Of a stretch of DNA of 64,000 nucleotides, positions 24,204 through 31,415 are shown in pieces (the first letter of the stretch is position 1; the number at the start of each line of letters is the position of its first letter). Made by a program: the position numbers and the translations under genes. Source of the stretch: Nitrospirillum amazonense (lineage in GTDB: Bacteria > Pseudomonadota > Alphaproteobacteria > Azospirillales > Azospirillaceae); the NCBI RefSeq assembly GCF_007828045.1, contig NZ_VITN01000004.1, forward strand, positions 248,001 to 312,000, given 5' to 3'. Below the pieces are notes generated by a model, which saw nothing but the letters and a program-made list of their open reading frames with translations, did not search any database and was not told where the DNA came from.

Positions 24204-27200
24204 ATGCAAAGCTACTCAGAACTTCAAGTCGCCAGCAATTTCAGCTTCCTGCGCGGCGCCTCCAAGGCCGCTGACCTGGTGGAGGCGGCCAAGGTCTTGG
24301 GGCATCGCGCCATGGCCTTGACGGATCGCAACAGCCTGGCGGGGGTGGTGCAGGCGCATGCGGCGGCGCGCGACCTGGACTTCCGCCTGGTGGTGGGCGC
24401 GCGGCTGGATTTGACGGACGGCCCCTCGCTGCTGTGCTGGCCCATCGACCGCGCGGCCTATGGCCGCCTGTCCACCCTGCTGACGGTGGGCATGCGCCGG
24501 GCGCCCAAGGGGCAATGCTTCCTGACCCGCGCGGATGTCGAGGCCCATGCCGCCGGCCAGATGATGGCGGTGGTGCCACCCGACAGTCTCGACGCGGGTT
24601 TCATCGAGGATCTGGCCGATTACCGCCGCCGCTTCGGCCGCACCCTCAGCCTGTGCCTGACCCATCGCTACCAGGGCGACGACGCCCGGCGGCTGGACCG
24701 GCTGGCGGCTTTGGCCGAGGCGCACGGCCTGTCGCCGCTGGCCACCAACGACGTGCATTACCACCATCCCGACCGGCGGGCGTTGCAGGACGTGATGACC
24801 TGCATCCGCGAGCATTGCACCATCCAGACGGCGGGCTGGCGGCTGGCCGCCAATGCCGAGCGCCACCTGAAACCGCCGGAGGAGATGGCGCGCCTGTTCC
24901 GCCGCCACCCCCGCGCCCTGGCCCGCATCCGCGACATCGTGGAGGCCTGCACCTTTTCCATCAGCGAATTGCGGGCCGATTACCTGTACCCGGCGGAGGT
25001 GGACGCGGGCGACACGCCGCAGGCGCGCCTGGCGCGGTTGACGGCGGAGGGGGCGGACAAGCGCTACCTCAAGGAGCGCTGTCTGGACAGCGTGCCGGAG
25101 GATGTCCAGAAGCAGATCGACAAGGAATTGGCCCTGATCGGGGAACTGGGCTACGCCTCCTACTTCCTGACGGTCTTTGAGATCGTGAGGTTCGCCAATG
25201 AGCAGGGCATCCTCTGCCAGGGGCGGGGATCGGCCGCCAATTCCGCCGTCTGCTACTGCCTGGGCATCACCTCCATCGATCCGGTGGAAAGCGGTTTGCT
25301 GTTCGAGCGCTTCATCTCCAGCGCGCGCAACGAGCCGCCGGACATCGACGTGGATTTCGAGCATGAGCGGCGGGAGGAGGTGATCCAGCACATCTACGGC
25401 AAGTACGGCCGCGACCACGCCGCCATCGCCGCCACCGTTATCTGCTACCGCTCGCGCGGCGCGGTGCGCGACGTGGGCAAGGCCATGGGCATGAGCCAGG
25501 ACACGGTGGGCCAGCTGTCGGCCATGATCTCCGGCTGGGGCACCGGCACGCCGGAGGAGGAGCGGGCACGGGAGGCCGGGCTGGACCCCGACGACCCGCT
25601 GCTGCGCCAAGTGCTGGATCTGACGGGGAAGATCTCGAAATTCCCCCGCCATCTGTCGCAGCATGTCGGCGGCTTCGTCATCACGCCCAAGCCGTTGGCC
25701 ACCTTCTGCCCCATCATGAACGCGGCCATGGAGGACCGGCAGAACATCGAATGGGACAAGGACGATCTGGACGCCGCCGGCCTGATGAAGGTCGATGTCC
25801 TGGGCCTCGGCATGCTCAGCTGCCTGCGCCGGGCCTTCACCCTGTTGCGGGATCATTATGGCCGCGACTTGACGCTGGCCACCATCCCGCCAGACGATGT
25901 GGCGACCTATGACATGCTGTGCGCCGCCGACACCCTGGGCGTGTTCCAGGTGGAAAGCCGGGCGCAGATGTCCATGCTGCCCCGCCTGCGCCCCCGCGAG
26001 TTCTATGATCTGGTGGTGCAGGTGGCCATTGTCCGCCCCGGGCCCATCCAGGGCGGCATGGTCCATCCCTACCTGCGCCGCCGCCAGGGGCTGGAGCCGG
26101 TGGACTATCCGTCCGAAGCGTTGAAGAAGGTGCTGAAGAAGACGCTGGGCGTGCCCCTGTTCCAGGAACAGGCCATGCAGATCGCCATCGTCGGCGCCGG
26201 CTTCACCGGGGCCGAGGCCGACGCCCTGCGCCGGGCCATGGCCAGCTTCCGCAAGCTGGGCGACATCGACACGTTCGAGGAGAAGTTCCGCGCCGGCATG
26301 CTGAAGAACGGCTACACGGCGGACTTCGCCGAGCGCTGCTTCAACCAGATCAAGGGCTTCTCCACCTACGGCTTCCCGGAAAGCCATGCCGCCAGCTTCG
26401 CCAAGCTGGTTTACGTCTCCGCCTGGATCAAGTGCCACTACCCCGATGTCTTCGCCTGCGCCCTGCTGAACAGCCTGCCCATGGGCTTCTACGCCCCGGC
26501 GCAGATCGTGCGCGACGCCCGGGAGCATGATGTGGTGGTGCTGCCGCCGGACGTGAACCATTCCGATTGGGATAGCCGGCTGGAGCCGCCGGCGCGGGGG
26601 CAGCGGTTCCAGACCCTGCGCCTGGGCCTGCGCCTGGCCAAGGGCCTGAGCGAGGCGGCGGTGCAGCCCTTGCTGGAGGCGCGGGGGCATGAGCCCTATG
26701 CCAGCCCGCACGACCTGTGGCGCCGCGCCCGCCTGGCGCCGCGCACCCTGGAACTGCTGGCGGAGGCCGACGCCTTCCAGTCCATGGGCCTGGACCGGCG
26801 CCAGGCGCTGTGGGCGGTCAGCGCCTTGGGCGAACGGCTGCCGCCCCTGTTGGACCTGGCGCTGAACGCGGAGGAGGAGGGGACTGGCGACCCCTGGGCG
26901 GAGGACCCGTCCATCGCCACCCTGCCGGCCATGACCCTGGGCGAGCACCTGGTGGAGGACTACACCCGCCTGTCCCTGTCCTTGAAGCGCCACCCCATGA
27001 GCCTGGTGCGCGACGACGTGGTGGCCCGGCTGGAACGGTTCGCGGCCAAGCCGCAGGAGAAGATGGTCCGCCGCTATCCCCTGATGCGCATGGAGACGCT
27101 GGAGACCCTGGCCGACGGCAGCCGCGTGGCCCTGGCCGGCCTGGTGCTGGTGCGCCAGCGGCCGGGCAGCAGCAAGGGCGTCATCTTCATCACGCTGGAG

Positions 27201-27479
27201 GATGAGAGCGGCATCGCCAACCTGGTGCTGATGCCCGAGACCTTCACCGCCTTCCGCCGCCACATCCTGGGCAGCCGCCTGCTGCTGTGCCTGGGGCGGG
27301 TGGAAAAGGTCATCGCCCCCACCCAGGACCAGGGCCCCAGCGCCACCCCCGTCACCCATGTGCGCGCCGAACGCCTGATCGATTATTCCGACCTGCTGTC
27401 CCGCCTGGACGAACCCACCGGCGCCGCCCCCGCCCGCCGCGCGGACGCGACCTTCCCCGATGGACGGAACTTCCGGTGA
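24204..27479 (+). CDS. dnaE2: Error-prone DNA polymerase DnaE2 (ImuC)
   Basis: 1091 residues, the length typical of DnaE2 and shorter than replicative DnaE. The N-terminal PHP domain starts YSELQVASNFSFLRGAS. The polymerase core includes GRGSAANSAVCYCLGIT and the catalytic aspartates in PPDIDVDFEHERREE. RHLSQHVGGFVIT, FQEQAMQIAI and FPESHAASFAKLVY follow, and the OB-fold region (KGVIFITLEDESGIANLVL) is near the C terminus. With ImuA and ImuB it performs translesion synthesis and causes damage-induced mutations. ATG 24204 has GAGGGA upstream. It is probably part of the LexA-controlled transcript from 21379. Confidence 0.97.
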   Translation: MQSYSELQVASNFSFLRGASKAADLVEAAKVLGHRAMALTDRNSLAGVVQAHAAARDLDFRLVVGARLDLTDGPSLLCWPIDRAAYGRLSTLLTVGMRRAPKGQCFLTRADVEAHAAGQMMAVVPPDSLDAGFIEDLADYRRRFGRTLSLCLTHRYQGDDARRLDRLAALAEAHGLSPLATNDVHYHHPDRRALQDVMTCIREHCTIQTAGWRLAANAERHLKPPEEMARLFRRHPRALARIRDIVEACTFSISELRADYLYPAEVDAGDTPQARLARLTAEGADKRYLKERCLDSVPEDVQKQIDKELALIGELGYASYFLTVFEIVRFANEQGILCQGRGSAANSAVCYCLGITSIDPVESGLLFERFISSARNEPPDIDVDFEHERREEVIQHIYGKYGRDHAAIAATVICYRSRGAVRDVGKAMGMSQDTVGQLSAMISGWGTGTPEEERAREAGLDPDDPLLRQVLDLTGKISKFPRHLSQHVGGFVITPKPLATFCPIMNAAMEDRQNIEWDKDDLDAAGLMKVDVLGLGMLSCLRRAFTLLRDHYGRDLTLATIPPDDVATYDMLCAADTLGVFQVESRAQMSMLPRLRPREFYDLVVQVAIVRPGPIQGGMVHPYLRRRQGLEPVDYPSEALKKVLKKTLGVPLFQEQAMQIAIVGAGFTGAEADALRRAMASFRKLGDIDTFEEKFRAGMLKNGYTADFAERCFNQIKGFSTYGFPESHAASFAKLVYVSAWIKCHYPDVFACALLNSLPMGFYAPAQIVRDAREHDVVVLPPDVNHSDWDSRLEPPARGQRFQTLRLGLRLAKGLSEAAVQPLLEARGHEPYASPHDLWRRARLAPRTLELLAEADAFQSMGLDRRQALWAVSALGERLPPLLDLALNAEEEGTGDPWAEDPSIATLPAMTLGEHLVEDYTRLSLSLKRHPMSLVRDDVVARLERFAAKPQEKMVRRYPLMRMETLETLADGSRVALAGLVLVRQRPGSSKGVIFITLEDESGIANLVLMPETFTAFRRHILGSRLLLCLGRVEKVIAPTQDQGPSATPVTHVRAERLIDYSDLLSRLDEPTGAAPARRADATFPDGRNFR

Positions 27480-27482
27480 TGT

Positions 27483-27534
27483 TGACCAACTCGACCAATT
27501 GGCGCCCCTGTGATATATTTGGTCAAGTTGGTCA
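27483..27534. promoter_or_regulatory. Inverted-repeat operator of the first Phd/PIN module
   Basis: TGACCAACTCGACCAA (27483-27498) and TTGGTCAAGTTGGTCA (27519-27534) are inverted repeats matching at 15 of 16 positions, separated by 20 bp that include an AT-rich TGATATAT (possible -10). The second arm ends next to the ribosome site, which is typical for toxin-antitoxin autorepression. Confidence 0.7.
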
Positions 27535-27545
27535 GGAGAGGTGCC

Positions 27546-27791
27546 ATGGCTGATCCCGTTAATCTTTACGACGCTAAGACGCATCTGTCGCAGTTGGTTG
27601 AGCGGGCCGCCGCGGGTGAGGAAATCATCATAGCGAAGGCTGGACGCCCCATGGCCCGTCTCGTGCCGCTGGAGGCGTTGGAGGGGCCACGCGTGCCTGG
27701 CTTATGGAAGGGCGAAATTGAAATCGGTCCCGACTTCGACGCGCCATTGCCGGACGAAATCGCCCGCGCTTTCGGAAGTGGCGTGTCGTGA
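27546..27791 (+). CDS. Phd/YefM-family antitoxin
   Basis: 81 residues: VNLYDAKTHLSQLVERAAAGEEIIIAKAGRPMARLVPLE is the Phd-type DNA-binding and dimerisation domain, followed by an acidic, probably disordered tail (IEIGPDFDAPLPDEIARAFG) that would wrap the toxin. ATG 27546 has AGGAGAGG upstream; an upstream in-frame start at 27510 falls inside the operator. The stop overlaps the toxin GTG by 4 bp (GTGA). It represses its own promoter together with the toxin. Confidence 0.9.
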   Translation: MADPVNLYDAKTHLSQLVERAAAGEEIIIAKAGRPMARLVPLEALEGPRVPGLWKGEIEIGPDFDAPLPDEIARAFGSGVS

Positions 27792-28174
27792 GACTATTGA
27801 TCGACACGCACATCCTGCTTTGGTGGATGACGAACGATCCGGCGCTACCGGCCATCGCCAAAGCGACTCTCCAAGACCGACGTTCACAAATCTTCGTAAG
27901 CGCGGCATCGATTTGGGAAATCTCAATCAAGCAGGCCCTGGGTCGACTGAAGTTTCCATTGGACGGCATTGAAGAACAGCTGGCGAAAGCGGGTTTCACG
28001 CCACTCGGTATCAATGTCGCCCACGCGGCGAGGGCAGGCACCCTGCCGCCGCATCACCAGGATCCATTCGACCGCATGCTTGTCGCTCAAGCGCAACTCG
28101 AAGGACTGACGCTGGTATCCGTCGATGCAATCATGCGCCGGTATGCCGTTGCCATCCTTGGGCACGACGGTTGA
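27788..28174 (+). CDS. vapC: PIN-domain toxin (VapC family)
   Basis: 128 residues. The acidic active site of PIN RNases is complete: D6 (LLIDTH), E44 (IWEIS), D92 and D95 (QDPFDR) and D113 (SVDAI). VapC toxins cleave specific tRNAs or rRNA and stop translation. The GTG start at 27788 overlaps the antitoxin TGA, so toxin synthesis needs prior antitoxin translation. It is closely similar in organisation to the second pair at 43343-43956. Confidence 0.92.
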   Translation: MRLLIDTHILLWWMTNDPALPAIAKATLQDRRSQIFVSAASIWEISIKQALGRLKFPLDGIEEQLAKAGFTPLGINVAHAARAGTLPPHHQDPFDRMLVAQAQLEGLTLVSVDAIMRRYAVAILGHDG

Positions 28175-28193
28175 GCATTGGAAAAGGTTTTAG

Positions 28194-28739
28194 CTACTTC
28201 CCCCGCTTGAACGCCTCGGCGAATTCCTCCGACGCCACGATGGCCAGGGCGCGGCGCAGGGCGGCGGACTCCTCCACGCCGAACAGGGCGTCGAAGCGGC
28301 TTTGGGCCACGTGCCACAGCGCCTGGCCCTCCGCCTGCTTGGCCTCGCCCTTTTCGGTCAGGCGGGCGCGCTTGACGCGGCGGTCGCGGGCGTCGGGCAC
28401 CAGCTTGACATAGCCGTCGCGGATCAGCGGCTTCAGGGTGTGGCCCAGGGCCGACAGGTCCATGACCATGGCGGCGGCCAGGTTCTGCAGCGTGCCGGCG
28501 GCGGGGTCGGACGCGGCGGCGGCCAGCTTCAGGTGGGTCAGCAGGGTGTGCTGGGTGGGCATCAGGCCGGCCGGCGCCGATATGTCGCCGTAGAGCTGGC
28601 CCAGGCGGCGGGCGGCGCGGCGCACGGCGGTGTTGGTGCAATAGTCCCAGCCCCAGCGGTCCGACTGGCCTTCATTCGACGCCGCCGCCGCCGGGGCAGG
28701 TGCTGTGGGAGCGGCGGCTGTGGGGGCGGGCTCATCCAA
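28194..28739 (-). CDS. MarR-family transcriptional regulator
   Basis: About 181 residues. An Ala/Pro-rich N-terminal 25 residues precede the winged helix: LMPTQHTLLTHLKLAA, TLQNLAAAMVMDLSALGHTLKPLIRDGYVKLV and the wing DARDRRVKRARLTEKGEAK. There is no ATG near the domain; TTG at 28739 has AAAGGA 8 bp upstream and is the best start, while the open frame continues much further without support. It is divergent from the short-chain dehydrogenase and probably represses it; the ligand is unknown. Confidence 0.88.
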   Translation of the reverse strand: MDEPAPTAAAPTAPAPAAAASNEGQSDRWGWDYCTNTAVRRAARRLGQLYGDISAPAGLMPTQHTLLTHLKLAAAASDPAAGTLQNLAAAMVMDLSALGHTLKPLIRDGYVKLVPDARDRRVKRARLTEKGEAKQAEGQALWHVAQSRFDALFGVEESAALRRALAIVASEEFAEAFKRGK

Positions 28740-28929
28740 TTCCGTGATCCTTTCAAAACCGGCGTTTCCAAGACCAGCGGGCCAGAATAGGCGCCCCCGG
28801 CGGCAAGGGCCATTCCCACCGTCACAGGGGGGCACCCATCCCCGTGCGTCGTCATATGGGCCAGCCAGCCCGGCGACGGCGCCCGCCCTGCAATGCCCCC
28901 GGCGCGGGGCTTGAGGTTCACAAGCCCGA

Positions 28930-28958
28930 TTGACTTGCATGATAATAGTAGCATATAC
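28930..28958 (+). promoter_or_regulatory. Promoter of the short-chain dehydrogenase, probable MarR target
   Basis: TTGACT (28930-28935), 17-bp spacer, ATATAC (28953-28958). The spacer is AT-rich and contains an imperfect palindrome around ATGATAATAGTAGCAT (28939-28954), a plausible binding site for the divergent MarR regulator. Confidence 0.5.
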
Positions 28959-29023
28959 CAGTTTCGTGATCAACGACGCCGACGGCGCCCTGCTTCCACC
29001 GCTTCTTCCAAAAGGAAACTCCC

Positions 29024-29821
29024 ATGAGCACCAAAGGTACCGCCCTCGTCACCGGCGCCTCTTCCGGCATCGGCGCCACCTATGCCGACCGCCTGGCCCG
29101 CCGCGGCTATGACCTGATCCTGGTGGCGCGCAACCAGGACCGGCTGGAGGAGGCCGCCGCCCGCCTGCGGGCCGAGACCGGCGTCAAGGTCGATGTCCTG
29201 CCGGCCGATCTGTCCGTCCAGGCCGATGTGGAGACGGTGGAACGGCGCCTGCGCGCCGACGCCGCCATCACCCTGCTGGTGAACAACGCGGGCCTGGGCC
29301 CCAAGGGGGGCTCGCTGGACAGCGACATCGCCTACCAGGACACCATGATCGCGGTGAACGTCACGGCGGTGAACCGGCTGGCCATCGCCGCCACCGACGC
29401 CTTCGCCGCCAAGGGGGCCGGCACGGTGGTCAACGTCGCCTCCGTCGTCGCCCTGATCCCGGAGATGTTCAGCGCCACCTACGTCGGCACCAAGGCCTTC
29501 GTCCTGGCGCTGACCCAGTCGCTGCAGGCCGAGACCGCCAAGGCCGGCAAGGCCGTGAAGTTCCAGGCCGTGCTGCCCGGCCTGACGCGGACGGAGATTT
29601 TCGAGCGCGTGGGCAGGTCCTTCGACGACATGGACCCGAACATGGTCATGGAGGTGGGCGAGATGGTGGAGGCGGCGCTGGCCGGCCTGGACCAGGGTGA
29701 GCTGGTTACCATCCCCTCGCTGCCCAACCCGGCGGAGTTCGACGCGCTGAATCAGGCCCGCTACGCCCTGGGCCCCAACCTGTCGCGCAACCACGCCGCC
29801 GACCGCTACAAGGCCGGCTGA
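29024..29821 (+). CDS. Short-chain dehydrogenase/reductase (classical SDR)
   Basis: 265 residues. Cofactor motif TGASSGIGATYA (residues 9-20), NNAGLG, the active-site region NVASVVALIPEMFSATYVGTKAF with Ser and YxxxK, and the LPGLTRTEIF loop. It is NAD(P)H-dependent with unknown carbonyl or alcohol substrate. AAAAGGAAACTCCC precedes the ATG. It is followed by a perfect 12-bp hairpin and is the only gene in its transcript, presumably under the MarR regulator encoded opposite. Confidence 0.93.
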   Translation: MSTKGTALVTGASSGIGATYADRLARRGYDLILVARNQDRLEEAAARLRAETGVKVDVLPADLSVQADVETVERRLRADAAITLLVNNAGLGPKGGSLDSDIAYQDTMIAVNVTAVNRLAIAATDAFAAKGAGTVVNVASVVALIPEMFSATYVGTKAFVLALTQSLQAETAKAGKAVKFQAVLPGLTRTEIFERVGRSFDDMDPNMVMEVGEMVEAALAGLDQGELVTIPSLPNPAEFDALNQARYALGPNLSRNHAADRYKAG

Positions 29822-29830
29822 TCTCATACC

Positions 29831-29858
29831 AGCGGCATGAGGTTGGCCTCATGCCGCT
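29831..29858. terminator. Hairpin downstream of the SDR gene
   Basis: AGCGGCATGAGG (29831-29842) pairs perfectly with CCTCATGCCGCT (29847-29858) around TTGG. There is no T-run, so termination is likely but not certain; it is followed immediately by repeat copy 2. Confidence 0.5.
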
Positions 29859-29859
29859 A

Positions 29860-29908
29860 TAGGCCGCGACTGCGGCCGCCGGACCTTTGGGGGGAGCATC
29901 AGCGGACC
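29860..29908 (+). repeat. GACY-loop hairpin repeat, copy 2
   Basis: TA, stem GGCCGC, loop GACT, stem GCGGCC, then GCCGGA, identical to copy 1 over 24 bases except for one loop base; GGGGAGC and CAGCGGACC follow at the same distance. It lies downstream of the SDR in its orientation and antisense to the end of the hydrolase gene region. Confidence 0.6.
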
Positions 29909-29915
29909 ATGAGTA

Positions 29916-31409
29916 TCAGGGCGTATCGACGTCCGTCCCGCTGGGCTTGCGGTCCTTGAAGTCCAGCGGGGCGGGCGTCACGGCGCCCAGGCGGAAAACC
30001 GCCCGGTCGATGTGGCGCCTCAGCACCACGTCGATGTAGGTCGTCTCATTGGGCCGCAGGGCCACGGCCAGGCCGGCACCGTCGGTGCGGAACTCCACCG
30101 GGGCATAGCCGACGAAGCCGTCGCCGGCGGCGGGCCGCGCCTGGACGCGCAGGCCGAAATGGGCGCCGGGCAGCCGCGCCATGACGTCGTAATCCAGGTA
30201 GTAGACCAGGCAGTTGGGCGAGACGCTGTTGCGTTGCCGGTCGACGAAGAAGCCCTTGGGCAGGTCGTCCGGGGTGTAGTCCGGGCCGCCCAGCAGGTAG
30301 AGGTCGAAATCGTTCACTGCGTCGCCCTGGTCGTCGCGAATGCGGAAGACCAGCTGGCTGTGGCGCTGCCCCTCATCCGGCCGGGCCAGGGCCACGGCCT
30401 GCTGGGTGGCGTCGGTCAGGGCCGAGAGAGCCGCCACGCGGGCGCCATAGGCCGCCGGGCTGTCGACCTGCAGGCAGCGCAGGATTTCCGCCACCACCGG
30501 CTTGGCGGCGGCGTTGCCCGGGGTGACGCTGCCCATGATGCCCAGGCTGTCGCCGGAATGGCTGGCGTCGGGAATGACGCCGAAGGCCAGGGGCGGCTGG
30601 GGCGTCCGGGGCCCGCCGTCGGGGCTGAGCGCGGCGGCCGGCTGCGCGTCGAAGTGCGGGTGCGGGTTGACCACCGCCGCCGCCGTCTCATTCAGCCTCA
30701 GGAACAGGCAGTTCAGGTTGGCCCCCGCCACGCGCACCACGCCGTCCGACCCTTCCTCCGCCAGGTAGGAATTAAGGAAGTCGTAGAAGTGGGTGTCGAT
30801 GGTCTGCCCGGTCAGCACGAAGGGGTAGAGGTCCACGGCCATGGGGTCGTAGTCCAGCCAACGGCCGTTCAGGCGCCACTGGTCGGCGCTGCCCAGGGCC
30901 AGCCAATCCAGGATGCGCTCCCCCGGTTCCACGCCGTTGAAGAAGGCCTTGATGCGGCCCACCCGCTCCTTGCCCAGGGTGGCGAGGGGGGAGCCGTGAT
31001 TGGCCGGCGCCAGCATGACCAGGTGGCGCAGCGGCGAGGGGCCCAGTCCGGCGCCGGTATCCAACATGCGCGTCACCCATTCCCGCACCACCGGGCCGCC
31101 GGTGGAATGGGCGACGCAGGAGAAGTCGGGCAGGGGCGTCCCCGCCGGGGCGCCCGGCGGCAGCAGCGCGTCGCGCAGCGCCTGGTCGAAGGCCCGCACC
31201 ACGTCGGCCATGGTAACGGCATCCTGGAAGCTGACGTAGCTGCCCAGGTGGATTTGCACCACCGTCAGGTTCAGGCCGGGCGCCGTCAGCGCCGCCTGCG
31301 CCGGCAGGGCGTCAGGCAGGCCGCCGTAGGTCGCGGTGCTGGTGACGCTCCAGCCGTGCACGAAAACCAGGATCATGGGCTTCCCCAGCGTTACCCCGCC
31401 GCGCAGCAT
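29916..31409 (-). CDS. Lipase-like alpha/beta hydrolase with C-terminal extension
   Basis: 497 residues. ILVFVHGWSVTST is the oxyanion-hole strand and SCVAHSTGGPVVREW is the nucleophile elbow (Ser in HSTG), typical of PGAP1/lipase-like serine esterases; LVMLAPANHGSPLA follows as in lipases. The last about 170 residues (VFRIRDDQGDAVNDFDLYLLGG..., RPNETTYIDVVLRRH) look like a separate beta-sandwich domain. No signal peptide is visible. Start 31409 has AAGGGG overlapping the TAA of the upstream TonB receptor, so the two genes are co-translated on the minus strand. It may process the ligand imported by that receptor; this is inference from position. Confidence 0.8.
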   Translation of the reverse strand: MLRGGVTLGKPMILVFVHGWSVTSTATYGGLPDALPAQAALTAPGLNLTVVQIHLGSYVSFQDAVTMADVVRAFDQALRDALLPPGAPAGTPLPDFSCVAHSTGGPVVREWVTRMLDTGAGLGPSPLRHLVMLAPANHGSPLATLGKERVGRIKAFFNGVEPGERILDWLALGSADQWRLNGRWLDYDPMAVDLYPFVLTGQTIDTHFYDFLNSYLAEEGSDGVVRVAGANLNCLFLRLNETAAAVVNPHPHFDAQPAAALSPDGGPRTPQPPLAFGVIPDASHSGDSLGIMGSVTPGNAAAKPVVAEILRCLQVDSPAAYGARVAALSALTDATQQAVALARPDEGQRHSQLVFRIRDDQGDAVNDFDLYLLGGPDYTPDDLPKGFFVDRQRNSVSPNCLVYYLDYDVMARLPGAHFGLRVQARPAAGDGFVGYAPVEFRTDGAGLAVALRPNETTYIDVVLRRHIDRAVFRLGAVTPAPLDFKDRKPSGTDVDTP

Positions 31410-31415
31410 AACCCC

